DNA of 64,000 nt from Paenibacillus sp. MAEPY2 (GTDB lineage: Bacteria > Bacillota > Bacilli > Paenibacillales > Paenibacillaceae). The stretch lies in contig NZ_AWUK01000034.1 in assembly GCF_000499205.1 (NCBI RefSeq), positions 62,001-126,000 of the forward strand, given 5' to 3'. Shown one piece after another: positions 46,274 to 55,320 of the stretch (position 1 is its first letter; the number at the start of each line of letters is the position of its first letter). A model generated the notes under the pieces. The model ran no database searches. It was not told the DNA's origin and was given only the letters and a program-made list of their open reading frames with translations. A program made the position numbers and the translations under genes.

Positions 46274-47635
46274 TTATACCATTGCTGGTGTTTTTACATC
46301 TACTGGAGGCAGCGCCTGAAGACCAGCCGAGTTCAGGAAGTTCCACGGTTTGTTGTAATGTGGCTGGAAGAAGAAGTCGATGAAGGCCAACTCATCTACC
46401 GTCATGTTGTTCTGGATGCAGACAGAGATCGTATTGATCGACTGTGTCAGATCAGCCTGTGACATAATCTGTGCACCAACAATGCGGCGGGTAGCCTGTT
46501 CATAGATCACTTTGAGCAGTAGCTTCTCTGCTGTTGGCATGAACTCCGGACGGTAAGCATCTTCAAGCGTTACCGCTTCAACGACCAGACCTTCGTCAGC
46601 AGCAGACGTTTCCGTCATACCTGTGCCTGCAATATTTTGCTCATATATTTTGATACCTGATGTGCCTTGTGTACCCATGTACGGTGTCGTAGGACGAACC
46701 AAGTTTCGGGCTACAAGTGTACCCATCCGCACCGCGTTGGTTGCCAGTGGGATGTAAGCTGCTTTGCCCGTTGGGTTGTAATGAACCGCACAGCTGTCTC
46801 CAGCAGCAAAGACGTCTTTCTGGCTGGTTTGCATATATTTATCCACGATGATTGCGTCGTTCGGCAGCATATCCACTTGGCCTTTGAGCAGTTCGGTATT
46901 TGGACGGAAACCAATGCACAGAATAACGAGGTCTGTTTCAAATTCTCCCTTGGATGTAATAACCTTGTTCACTTTGCCATTCTCTCCGGTGAATTTCTGC
47001 ACCGTTTGGCCCAAAGCCAGCTTGATACCACGTCCAGTCAACGTTTCTTCAATGGCATCTGTAAACTCGGGGTCCAGATATTTGTTCAGAATCCGGTCCA
47101 CGCTATCGATCAGCGTAACTTCCTTGCCGTTCATTTGGAAAGCCTCCACCAGCTCGATGCCGATGTATCCTGCGCCCACCACGGTAATGCGTTTGGCGTC
47201 CTTCGCTTTTTCGATGATTGTATTCGAATGGTTGTAGTTTTTGCAAAGTAAAATGTTATCCATATCGATGCCTTCCAGCTTCGGTACAACAGGCCATGAA
47301 CCTGTGGTTACGATCAGCTTGTCGAACGTATCTTCGAATTCTTCCCCGGTTGTCAGGTTTTTAGCCTGAAGTTTATGACCTGCAGCATCTACTGACGTCA
47401 CTTCATGAAGCATTTTGGTAACGACACCGAGTTCGGCCAGTTGGTTAGGCGAAGAATAGAACAGTCCGTCTGGATCTTTCACCACACCACCCACATACAG
47501 CGCAATACCACATGATAAAAAGGAGATATTGTCATTGCGCTCATACACGGTAATGGTAGCATCCGGGTACAATTTGGCGGTGTTAACGATGGCTGCGGTT
47601 CCTGCATGTGTACATCCGATAACTGCGATTTTCAT
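46274..47635 (-). CDS. nox: NADH oxidase (water-forming type) or CoA-disulfide reductase-like flavoprotein
   Basis: 453 residues of the single-cysteine flavin disulfide reductase group. FAD binding is at VIGCTHAGTAA; the redox-active Cys42 is in FLSCGIALY and His10 is present, the same numbering as enterococcal NADH peroxidase/oxidase. An NADH-binding GxGxxG (VVGAGYIGIELVEAF) and the dimerisation domain (QIMSQADLTQSINTISVCIQNNMTVDELAFIDF region) follow. It regenerates NAD+ by reducing O2. ATG 47635 follows AAGGGGGAACC; the longer frame would read through a regulatory box. Three Fnr/Rex-like sites lie upstream. Confidence 0.88.
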   Translation of the reverse strand: MKIAVIGCTHAGTAAIVNTAKLYPDATITVYERNDNISFLSCGIALYVGGVVKDPDGLFYSSPNQLAELGVVTKMLHEVTSVDAAGHKLQAKNLTTGEEFEDTFDKLIVTTGSWPVVPKLEGIDMDNILLCKNYNHSNTIIEKAKDAKRITVVGAGYIGIELVEAFQMNGKEVTLIDSVDRILNKYLDPEFTDAIEETLTGRGIKLALGQTVQKFTGENGKVNKVITSKGEFETDLVILCIGFRPNTELLKGQVDMLPNDAIIVDKYMQTSQKDVFAAGDSCAVHYNPTGKAAYIPLATNAVRMGTLVARNLVRPTTPYMGTQGTSGIKIYEQNIAGTGMTETSAADEGLVVEAVTLEDAYRPEFMPTAEKLLLKVIYEQATRRIVGAQIMSQADLTQSINTISVCIQNNMTVDELAFIDFFFQPHYNKPWNFLNSAGLQALPPVDVKTPAMV

Positions 47636-47692
47636 GATAAGGTTCCCCCTTGGGTATATAAATATGAAATTGAATATGAACGTCATTGTGGT

Positions 47693-47708
47693 TGTGAAAT
47701 ATTTCACT
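47693..47708. promoter_or_regulatory. Fnr/Rex-like box 1 upstream of nox
   Basis: TGTGA-AATATT-TCACT fits the Bacillus Fnr pattern TGTGA-N6-TCACT; its core GTGAAATATTTCAC is a perfect palindrome and also close to the Rex site TTGTGAA-N4-TTCACAA. Confidence 0.7.
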
Positions 47709-47727
47709 TCTTAGTGAATACCTTGTA

Positions 47728-47743
47728 TGTGATTTATTTCACT
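47728..47743. promoter_or_regulatory. Fnr/Rex-like box 2 upstream of nox
   Basis: TGTGA-TTTATT-TCACT; centre 35 bases from box 1. Confidence 0.6.
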
Positions 47744-47760
47744 TTATACACTTATTATAA

Positions 47761-47776
47761 TGTGATCTTTTTCACA
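47761..47776. promoter_or_regulatory. Fnr/Rex-like box 3 upstream of nox
   Basis: TGTGA-TCTTTT-TCACA, perfectly symmetric half-sites; centre 33 bases from box 2. Confidence 0.6.
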
Positions 47777-47890
47777 TTGCAAGGGGTTAATCAAAATAAA
47801 TTTGTAGAATGGTTTTTTTGACGAATCAGCCAGACGCTAATTCATCTTCAATTAACTTCAGTTTCTCCTTTTTGAAGCTTGTTTATGCTA

Positions 47891-47931
47891 CAAAAAAAAG
47901 CCTGTCCTCCAATTCTGGAGGCAGGCTTCTT
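47891..47931 (-). terminator. Terminator after the glutathione peroxidase gene
   Basis: On the minus strand AAGCCTGCCTCCA pairs with TGGAGGACAGGCTT (one-base bulge) and is followed by TTTTTTT. Confidence 0.85.
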
Positions 47932-47940
47932 CGTTATATT

Positions 47941-48423
47941 TTATACGCCAAGCAGCTTTTCAATCTCTGCAGTCATGGATTCCGGGGATTCTTTTGGTTC
48001 AACACGCCCCACAACCTCACCTTCACGATTCACGAGGAACTTGGTGAAATTCCATTGGATACTGTTGTCTTCACCAACACCAGGTTGCTGCTCACGCAGA
48101 TACTTGAACAATGGATGAGCATCTTCACCATTTACGTCAACTTTGGCAAATACCGGGAAATTAACGCCGTAGTTGATTTGGCAGAATGATTCTGCTTCTT
48201 CACTTGACCCCGGCTCCTGACCGCCAAACTGGTTACAAGGGAACCCAAGCACAACCAAACCTTGATCACGATAGCGATCGTAGAGCTTCTGCAATTCACC
48301 GTATTGTGGAGTCAGTCCACACTTGCTGGCTGTATTGGCGATGACCAACACTTTGCCTTGATACAGATCGAGTGGAACTTCCTGATTTGCGGTCGTTACC
48401 GCCTGATACGAATATACGGACAT
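47941..48423 (-). CDS. Glutathione peroxidase-family thiol peroxidase (BsaA-like)
   Basis: 160 residues. The peroxidatic Cys35 is in NTASKCGLTPQY, with the catalytic Gln in GFPCNQFGGQEPG and Trp in IQWNFTKFLV. The second Cys (GFPCNQ) allows a thioredoxin-linked 2-Cys mechanism, normal for bacteria without glutathione. The protein is cytoplasmic and detoxifies hydroperoxides. GGGAGGA precedes ATG 48423. Confidence 0.93.
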   Translation of the reverse strand: MSVYSYQAVTTANQEVPLDLYQGKVLVIANTASKCGLTPQYGELQKLYDRYRDQGLVVLGFPCNQFGGQEPGSSEEAESFCQINYGVNFPVFAKVDVNGEDAHPLFKYLREQQPGVGEDNSIQWNFTKFLVNREGEVVGRVEPKESPESMTAEIEKLLGV

Positions 48424-48685
48424 GACTGATTCCTCCCATGAGTATGATGTAGGTTGGGCTGCTGTATGTACTGTACCGAATAATAATACGGCACACAGCC
48501 TGTCTCCATATTATAGACCCGAGACGAACAATTACCAAATCTGCGGTTAAACCGATCCCAGTTCATACGTGAAGCCTACTTCCACCACCAATGTGGTCAA
48601 GGGCTTTTTGAGTCGAATTTTGCAGCCAAAATAATCATACCGCTCTTGCGGCTCCACCTTGGTCAATCTCCCCTAGAATGCGAAT
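48424..48685. other. Intergenic stretch, nothing recognised
   Basis: About 260 bases between the glutathione peroxidase start and the hairpin of the ATPase gene. It must hold the peroxidase promoter but no motif was convincing. Confidence 0.4.
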
Positions 48686-48714
48686 AAGCCGCTGTGCATA
48701 ATGCACAGCGGCTT
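48686..48714 (-). terminator. Terminator after the siderophore ATPase gene
   Basis: Perfect 14-base arms AAGCCGCTGTGCAT and ATGCACAGCGGCTT with a one-base centre; the T tract is short (TTATT). Confidence 0.7.
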
Positions 48715-48750
48715 CATTCTATCGTTGAGGACCACCTATGGCCCGTTTCA

Positions 48751-49638
48751 TTAAATTCCTGTCGCGTGACGAACACGTTGCTCTGTCCGTCCTCCAGCAT
48801 GAACCATTGCACTGTTCATGACCACTTGTTCTGGAGGTGCGGATTGCTGGCGTTCACCCGCAAGGGCGTATGGCAAGCAGAGCGGCACACCTGAACGTGG
48901 ATCAATCACGATATCCGCTTCAATGTTGAATACTTCGCGAAGTACATCGGAGTTCATAACTTCTACGGGTGAACCTGTAGCGATGGCTTTACCTTTTTTA
49001 ATACCAATCATGTGATGCGCATAACGGGAAGCATGGTTCAAGTCATGCACAACCATAACAATCGTACGATTTGCTGTAGCATTCAGCTGCTCCAGCAATT
49101 GCAGTACTTCAAGCTGGTGAGCCATATCCAGGAACGTTGTCGGCTCGTCCAGGAACAGAATATCTGTCTCCTGTGCCAGAGCCATCGCGATCCAGGCACG
49201 TTGCCGCTGTCCACCGGACAGTTGATCGATTGGACGATCATGGAACTCCGTCATGCCTGTCACTTCGATGGCCCATTCAATCATGCGTTTGTCTTCAGCA
49301 CGCATCGACCCAAAACCTTTTTGATAAGGGAACCGTCCGTAAGACACCAGTTCGGTTACAGTAAGTCCTTCAGGCGCTGTTGGATTCTGTGGCAAAATCG
49401 CAAGCTGCTTGGCTACTTCACGCGTGGACTGCTTATGGATGGACTTCCCGTCGAGCAATACGCTACCTGCTTTTGGATTCATGATCCGTGCCATCGTTTT
49501 CAGGATGGTGGACTTCCCTGAACCGTTGGCTCCAACAAGTGCTGTAATTTTTCCTTGGGGAATTTGAATATTCAGATTATCAACAATCAGTCTTTCCTCA
49601 TAAGCGATATCCAACTTGGACGTCTCCAGACGAAACAT
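48751..49638 (-). CDS. Iron-siderophore ABC transporter ATP-binding protein (YusV/FecE-like)
   Basis: 295 residues with Walker A (GANGSGKST), signature LSGGQRQRAW, Walker B (ILFLDEPTTFLD) and H loop (MVVHDLNHASRYA), the arrangement of FecE/FhuC siderophore ATPases. It stands alone, with no permease or binding protein gene adjacent, like B. subtilis YusV, which serves several siderophore importers. The C-terminal ~30 residues after the family core are unlike the rest. A Fur box overlaps its promoter. Confidence 0.9.
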   Translation of the reverse strand: MFRLETSKLDIAYEERLIVDNLNIQIPQGKITALVGANGSGKSTILKTMARIMNPKAGSVLLDGKSIHKQSTREVAKQLAILPQNPTAPEGLTVTELVSYGRFPYQKGFGSMRAEDKRMIEWAIEVTGMTEFHDRPIDQLSGGQRQRAWIAMALAQETDILFLDEPTTFLDMAHQLEVLQLLEQLNATANRTIVMVVHDLNHASRYAHHMIGIKKGKAIATGSPVEVMNSDVLREVFNIEADIVIDPRSGVPLCLPYALAGERQQSAPPEQVVMNSAMVHAGGRTEQRVRHATGI

Positions 49639-49743
49639 GCGATCATCCCTCTCTCATTTATCCCGGTTATGTATTCCGGCTATGACAACGAAAACGAAAT
49701 TATAGTTCAGCGTATTTCCGGCGCAACAAGATCTTATACACTA

Positions 49744-49773
49744 AAGATACTGATAATCATTATCATTTGTCAA
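49744..49773 (-). promoter_or_regulatory. Promoter with embedded Fur box of the orphan siderophore ATPase gene
   Basis: On the minus strand TTGACA (49773-49768) and TATCTT (49749-49744), 18-base spacer. The perfect Fur palindrome TGATAAT-C-ATTATCA (49751-49765) fills the spacer, so Fur-Fe would block RNA polymerase. Confidence 0.85.
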
Positions 49774-49779
49774 CACTAA

Positions 49780-50006
49780 ATACCAAATTCCTTGATGTTT
49801 GTGTGCTATTTTTGAAGTGTTTTACTGGAAATGAGTCGGATTGTCCACCATTCATGTGAGAGCTTTTCTCATCGTGTACATGCATTACATCGCTTTGCGC
49901 AAGGTCATTCATGCCCAACATTTTAATAATGTGTCTGAATTGTGAAAAATAGACCTATATCGCTTCAATTTGTACATGTTTTTCTCCATTGCTTGAACAA
50001 AACAAA
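49780..50006. other. AT-rich intergenic stretch
   Basis: No gene or clear site recognised between the ATPase promoter and the terminator of the large operon. Confidence 0.4.
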
Positions 50007-50042
50007 AATACAGCCCCTACGAATTTACGAGGTGGCTGTATT
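50007..50042 (-). terminator. Terminator of the GTPase/tubulin/VWA operon
   Basis: On the minus strand AATACAGCCAC pairs with GGGGCTGTATT (one mismatch), followed by TTTGTTTTG. It lies 31 bases past the last gene. Confidence 0.8.
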
Positions 50043-50073
50043 CTGCATGAATCACCTATTCAAGTAATCTCGC

Positions 50074-53000
50074 TCAGAGCTTAGGTTCCGGGACGAGGTT
50101 GATGACGGTCGTTCCACTCTGAACACTCCCGATGCCCTCCAGATTGATATCGGCCGGAAGCTCTACCTGGTGCCCATAAGGATACAGTCGGTCTGCTTCG
50201 GCAACAGTCAGATTTTCCAAAGAAGACGAACCTGCTCCTGTAGACTGAGACGAATCTGAAGGCGTTTCGCCTGCTGCTCCCTCCGCTGTGCCTTTATCCG
50301 TGGAGTCCGTAGCTGCACCAGTCCCCGTATCCGTTCCTGTGCTCCCTGCTGCTGGATCTGAAGTGGTGCCCTCCGTTGTGGCTGAATCTACCCCCTGCTC
50401 GGTTTCTCCGCTCTGCTGAGTGTCATCCGCAGTATGGGTAGAAGAATCCGCGGAGCTTCCTTCAGACGTGCCCTCTGTGCTCTTTCCGGCTGCACCTTCC
50501 CCATCCGGCTCCTCGTTACGGTTGAAACTCTCCCATTCTCCCTCAGCATTGAGCTTCTGCGTAGTACCATCTTTCAAGTTCCATTGGAGAGTGTCCGTTT
50601 GCAAAGCGTTGCTGTCGGTTTCGTTTCTGTAACGGATAACCAACCGTGCAGGCGTCTGTGTACCGTCGTCCGCTTGGGATGCCGGAACGAGGTAGGCGAT
50701 CTGTTCTGCGAGCTGCACCTCCGGTTCAGCAGGAACAAATGGCTCCTGTGTTGGTGGAGGTGATGCCGCTGGCGTCTCCGCCTTATTCCCCATCAAAGCA
50801 TACGTACCTCCGGCAATACCAAGAATCAGGATGACGATGACCGATCCTAGAAAAAGGTTTTTCCTTTTACCTGTCAGCATGCGTACCAGCGGAGACGACA
50901 ACTCTGTTCTGGCGCGGTCGTAGGCAGGCTTCATCGTCTTGCTTGCTCTGGCATAATAGGGCTTGAAAGCTGACTTGGACTTAAAGGCTTCGCGATCGTG
51001 GGCCTTGAAATAGGCCACGATTGCATCCGCGTATCCCTTGTGTGCGTTAGAGCCACGAATAAACAAGCGTTGATTCCCCGACCACTCCATAAATTGATAC
51101 AACACTTCTGTACTTCCTGAATTACTGTAGATAAATTCAATAAGGCCTGGATAATCGAGCTTGTTGCTGCCGCTACCACCCCGATAGAAAGCCAGCGGCA
51201 GCGCTTCAAACGCAGCCGTACCTGGATGATCTCGAAGCTCCAAGACAAGCCAGCGGCGCGTCCAGCGCTGGAGTTCATTACGCTCAGCCAAGGAGAGTGC
51301 TTCCAGCTCCTCTTCGCTGCGCCCCTCACCGCTTAGCCATGCTCTCGCTGCCAGCATCATGTTTGTACGCGCAGATACATCTGAGCCCTGACGAGCAGCC
51401 CAGTCCCGAACCTCGTTTCCATGCAACAAAATATCAATGCTTAACAGCTGTTCACGATTAACCCGCTCCAGATCGAGATCCTGGATCATAAACAAATTAA
51501 TGACGTAAGCCAGCTTATCGGCAAGTCGGGTTAAATCCTCCTGAAATGCCGGTGGTTGGACAGCGGACTCAGGTCCACCTTTCCGGTTAGCACGGACTGC
51601 AGCTCCAGATTGCCCAATCCGGGCGGTAATCCCTGTGTCTACTGAACCTGCAACTGATACACGATCCAACACACTAACCCGCTTAAGTGCCTCATTGGCA
51701 GATTGAACAGGGTTGGGCGCTGAGCACAAACGTTCACGCAGCTCGGTTGCAGTCCGTTCCAGCAAGAAGCTATTGTGGATGGCAGACGAGTGAGAAGTAA
51801 TCCATCTCTGGATCACTTCCACGACGTCGGCAGCAGATTCCGTCCGTTTCAGCTGATTATCCAGATAGGGCTCGAACAACAGCTTGGTCAGTGATTCGTT
51901 CGCCAGCACTTTGTCGAAGAAAGCACGGCTTAACAGGCTGTCCCGATCCAGAAAGCCATACAGTTCCTGTACAGCACGCATCCGTTTCTGCGAACGGGCG
52001 TTATTAACACCATAGATGAAATATTCCACGATTCGGGACTGTACGACTGGCGCAGCGACCCGGAAATACTCTCCGATGCGTGCAGCAACCGAGTCCTCAG
52101 GCACATTCTCCCGTTTTACACTGTCCAGCTCACGACTGAGCAATGTAAGGAACAACTCGTTCAAACGTGAACGTTGCCGCGCTCCGCCTTCGGGTTTCAA
52201 GTAGGTGAGCAAGCCACTCAGGACATCGCTTTTGTTATTCAAATATATATCTTCTCTGCCTTGCTCCAGACGATAGAACATCGAAAGTTCCCCGTATGCT
52301 TCAATGGAGAGTTCTCGTCCCGGTTCCATCCCGAACAGCATCTCATCCGCAAAAGCATAAAATGGATCGGCAGCCGCTGGCTCATGCAGCAGAGACCAGG
52401 CAAATTCCGCGTAAGGAAGCTTTGCCACAGATGCATCTGCATGGGTAACTCTGCCCGATACCAGATCAAAGGTGAAATCCTTCTCCGTATTCCGGTCCTT
52501 CGGACGCAGTGTGCCTCGCTCCACAAACTGGAGGTGGATGCCTTTCTTCGCCTGCGGCTCCTTGGCAAATGTCATGAAGCCGAGCTGCCGCCGGAACGCG
52601 TAAGGCAGCGCCGTAAACAACAAACGCAGCAACCCCTTGGCTCCGGCTGTAACTTCTTCAGCGGGCACATCCAGCGCAATATATACCTTCCGACGTGTCG
52701 CTACAGCCTGCATGACGGCGTAGAGCAGACGTTTGAACACCACTTCGTCCATTTTTAAAGCGCCTAGGATCTGGCTTGGAGAGGAACCTGGGCCGAGGTC
52801 ACCAGCCGGACTTGTGCCGAAGCCCAAGCCTGTCCCTCTGGCAAACCCCTGTCCCACTCCAGCTGTACGCGGCAATTCAGTAAGCGCAGGCAGTACTGTT
52901 CCTTGTTCGATGTCATATGACGTGGCGAACACAGCATCCAGCCAGCCGCCCTGCTTCATTTGCTCTTCCGAGCGTTCAGGAGACAAGACATAGTTATGAG

Positions 53001-53313
53001 CGAAAAAAGCACTGCGCAGCCCGGTGAAATCAGCGGACTGGTACACATTTTGCCCAAGGATCGTCTCCCCGCTCTCCAGGTGAAGCAGATGAATGGACGG
53101 TGGGAACTTCGTTTCATCCTTCTCACTCCGGCCCGTCAGTTCTGCTGGAGCGTCATAGACGCAGTAGGGATGAAGCACTTTTTTGATAAAAGAAGGGTCC
53201 AGTCCCGGCGATGCGGCAACCGTATCGAACCCCTCCGTTGTGCGAAACACCCCGCGCCGCTCTCTGGTGTACATCTGTTGTTCAATCGGCGGGGTTATGG
53301 AAGAACGCATCAT
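50074..53313 (-). CDS. Membrane-anchored GTPase-associated protein (GAP1-N2 type)
   Basis: 1079 residues. The N-terminal ~150 residues (QQMYTRERRGVFRTTEGFDTVAASPG; FIKKVLHPYCVYDAP; ADFTGLRSAFFAHNYVL) resemble the GAP1-N2 domain of proteins that accompany TRAFAC GTPases. A long helical cytoplasmic region follows. One TM helix (about 822-842, GSVIVILILGIAGGTYALMG) is preceded by basic residues, so the last ~235 residues should be outside; these include a Ser/Thr/Gly/Glu-rich stretch (about 925-1035) and a short conserved-looking C-terminus (YPYGHQVELPADINLEGIGS). Its ATG overlaps the GTPase stop by four bases. Not a known enzyme; the biochemical role is unknown. Confidence 0.8.
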   Translation of the reverse strand: MMRSSITPPIEQQMYTRERRGVFRTTEGFDTVAASPGLDPSFIKKVLHPYCVYDAPAELTGRSEKDETKFPPSIHLLHLESGETILGQNVYQSADFTGLRSAFFAHNYVLSPERSEEQMKQGGWLDAVFATSYDIEQGTVLPALTELPRTAGVGQGFARGTGLGFGTSPAGDLGPGSSPSQILGALKMDEVVFKRLLYAVMQAVATRRKVYIALDVPAEEVTAGAKGLLRLLFTALPYAFRRQLGFMTFAKEPQAKKGIHLQFVERGTLRPKDRNTEKDFTFDLVSGRVTHADASVAKLPYAEFAWSLLHEPAAADPFYAFADEMLFGMEPGRELSIEAYGELSMFYRLEQGREDIYLNNKSDVLSGLLTYLKPEGGARQRSRLNELFLTLLSRELDSVKRENVPEDSVAARIGEYFRVAAPVVQSRIVEYFIYGVNNARSQKRMRAVQELYGFLDRDSLLSRAFFDKVLANESLTKLLFEPYLDNQLKRTESAADVVEVIQRWITSHSSAIHNSFLLERTATELRERLCSAPNPVQSANEALKRVSVLDRVSVAGSVDTGITARIGQSGAAVRANRKGGPESAVQPPAFQEDLTRLADKLAYVINLFMIQDLDLERVNREQLLSIDILLHGNEVRDWAARQGSDVSARTNMMLAARAWLSGEGRSEEELEALSLAERNELQRWTRRWLVLELRDHPGTAAFEALPLAFYRGGSGSNKLDYPGLIEFIYSNSGSTEVLYQFMEWSGNQRLFIRGSNAHKGYADAIVAYFKAHDREAFKSKSAFKPYYARASKTMKPAYDRARTELSSPLVRMLTGKRKNLFLGSVIVILILGIAGGTYALMGNKAETPAASPPPTQEPFVPAEPEVQLAEQIAYLVPASQADDGTQTPARLVIRYRNETDSNALQTDTLQWNLKDGTTQKLNAEGEWESFNRNEEPDGEGAAGKSTEGTSEGSSADSSTHTADDTQQSGETEQGVDSATTEGTTSDPAAGSTGTDTGTGAATDSTDKGTAEGAAGETPSDSSQSTGAGSSSLENLTVAEADRLYPYGHQVELPADINLEGIGSVQSGTTVINLVPEPKL

Positions 53314-54569
53314 CCCACTCTCCCCTCAATGTACTTCAGCTTGTACAGCAGCCAGAGGAATGGCTCATCGACACGGATTGGACTGACCACGCCTTGCAGC
53401 TTCATATCCACCGGATTGCTTCCCAGCGCAGATACCGCAAAGTAAGCCGTATCCTTAAAGTACACATCCATCGTGCCTTTGAATGGACGGTCCACCTTCT
53501 CGATAAACCGTCGGATCTCCCCGTCGATATTCTCGAATTCGGTCAGGTCGAACCAGTCGCGATGCACCATGTTGCGGAACACATTACTGTTGGATTTGAT
53601 GTAATCACCCTCTTCATCCTTGAGGGAATGCAGCATGTCGCTTTTGGTCAGTACAACGGCTGTCGGAATATTCGTCTTGGCTTTGTCCTGGTAAGCGATA
53701 AAGTCACCGAACATCGTCAGCACCACATCACGCGGCTCATCGTATCTTGGCGTCCACTCGCCTGGCTCATTGCCGAGGTTGATGCGGATTTTGTCCCGGA
53801 TGGAACGAATCTGGAGCGGGTCCACCATGAACAGAATGCCTGCCGAGTTCTTGATATGCTGCCCGTGAAGTCCCAGATAGTCCTGCTCCACCATACCTTC
53901 ACCAGCAACGTCAAAGAACACCAGTGTCAGCGGAGCTTTATCTTCATCCTTGAATACAAATTGGAAAATAAACGGCTCCTGCAGCTTCTCCTTCTGCGTG
54001 GAATCCAACAGATCGCCCCGCTCGAATAATGGTTCTTCATAATCCGCACGGAACCGGCGACTAATCTCCGCATTCAGCGGCATGCAGGCCGCATCAAAGT
54101 GATCTGCAGTGTAATGCTGCAATGTATGAATCAATGAAGTCATGTAGACGGATTTTCCCACCTGTGATGCGCCTATAATGGAAATGATATTGCTTGGTGC
54201 TTTGCCTGCCGTGACAGGCAGCTCGTTATGGCACTGTGGACACAGCCGACGCCGCGTAACGACACCATACCGATCGTTCAGTCCCATCACAATGTTATCC
54301 GAATAGATGCGATGTTCCTCAGGTACATCATGCGGAGCCAACACGGCTTCCATATCAAACACCGTATCCAGTCCAAACCGTTCGCGATACCGATTCAGCT
54401 TCGCATCTTCCCCAAGTGCGTAGTCCTCATCGTCGTCGCGATGATGCGCAGCCCGGAACACAACCTCCTCCGGTGAAAACTTGCTGAAGCAATACGGACA
54501 TACGATATCGTAAAATAAAGGCCGCTCCTCCGGCTGCTGTCGTTTCAAAAACCGACTAAAAAAGCTCAT
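53310..54569 (-). CDS. TRAFAC-type GTPase with N-terminal zinc ribbon
   Basis: 419 residues. Cys24/Cys27 (CPYC) and Cys110/Cys113 (CPQC) form a split zinc ribbon around an acidic insert. The GTPase core follows: Walker A GASQVGKS (133-140), G3 DVAGEG (220-225) and G4 TKSD (308-311). G3 has Ala where small GTPases have x-G, typical of the divergent GTPases paired with GAP1 proteins. No TM helix. ATG 54569 is seven bases after GGAGGGG; GTG 54575 is too close. It is translationally coupled to the downstream GAP1 gene (ATGA overlap), so the two products probably work as a pair at the membrane. Confidence 0.87.
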   Translation of the reverse strand: MSFFSRFLKRQQPEERPLFYDIVCPYCFSKFSPEEVVFRAAHHRDDDEDYALGEDAKLNRYRERFGLDTVFDMEAVLAPHDVPEEHRIYSDNIVMGLNDRYGVVTRRRLCPQCHNELPVTAGKAPSNIISIIGASQVGKSVYMTSLIHTLQHYTADHFDAACMPLNAEISRRFRADYEEPLFERGDLLDSTQKEKLQEPFIFQFVFKDEDKAPLTLVFFDVAGEGMVEQDYLGLHGQHIKNSAGILFMVDPLQIRSIRDKIRINLGNEPGEWTPRYDEPRDVVLTMFGDFIAYQDKAKTNIPTAVVLTKSDMLHSLKDEEGDYIKSNSNVFRNMVHRDWFDLTEFENIDGEIRRFIEKVDRPFKGTMDVYFKDTAYFAVSALGSNPVDMKLQGVVSPIRVDEPFLWLLYKLKYIEGRVG

Positions 54570-54652
54570 AGCCACTCCCCTCCCCTGATCAGTTAGACAA
54601 AGTTGATTTACACTTGCACTACGATGACAGAGTAAAAAATTAGTCTAACTAT

Positions 54653-55300
54653 CTAATCTGATATAAGCCTATAGGCGGCTCCATACTTTGGTCCGTCCGT
54701 GAAGAACAATCTCACGTAATCGTCCTTGGCTACCTCGACGGGTGGCATCTCATTTCTTCCGGGAGCAAAATCACTCACAAAAGGGTACACCGTGCCATCT
54801 TCCTTGTTCAACGGAACCCCGCCCTGCTTGCGGACATAACAGAGCGCTTCCTTCGGAACAGGTGCTTCGGCCGTGACGGTCATCAGCACACTTTTTCGTT
54901 TCTGGAAAAAACCGCTCTTGTACCGGATGGAAAAGCGAATATCCGCCTTGCCTGCGCTTGCAATCACCGTGTTGTCCCCATCACGCTGACGCACCAGAAC
55001 TGGCCCGTCTTCCTCCATCTGACAGACATACACCGTGTACCGGATGGCACCAAAACCCGTGAAGCGATCCATATATCCATTACTCGCCTTGTATTCTTCT
55101 TTCGTGTATAGCTTCAGCTTGCCCTGTGCAGCCTCTTCCCCGGTACGATCATCGCTCATCATATCGAGCTCCAGCCGTTCAACATATACAGCTTCCACAC
55201 GATCTGGCCAGAGCCAGCGAAGTGTACACTGGCTCTCGTCCACTGCAAGTGTCAGTCTGCGAATCAGGGGCGCTGAAGGTTCTGCATCCGTAAAACGCAT
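54653..55300 (-). CDS. Conserved-context protein of unknown function (215 aa)
   Basis: I do not recognise the family. The protein has no signal peptide or TM helix and is rich in alternating hydrophobic/charged strands (QCTLRWLWP, RYTVYVCQM, RFSIRYKSGFFQKRKSVLMTVTAEAP, YVRLFFTDGPKYGAAYRL), suggesting a beta-sandwich. GGAGGT lies nine bases before ATG 55300 and it sits 20 bases after the VWA gene, so it belongs to the operon. It could be an adaptor of the GTPase machinery. Confidence 0.75.
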   Translation of the reverse strand: MRFTDAEPSAPLIRRLTLAVDESQCTLRWLWPDRVEAVYVERLELDMMSDDRTGEEAAQGKLKLYTKEEYKASNGYMDRFTGFGAIRYTVYVCQMEEDGPVLVRQRDGDNTVIASAGKADIRFSIRYKSGFFQKRKSVLMTVTAEAPVPKEALCYVRKQGGVPLNKEDGTVYPFVSDFAPGRNEMPPVEVAKDDYVRLFFTDGPKYGAAYRLISD

Positions 55301-55320
55301 CTATCGTCTACCTCCAGACG

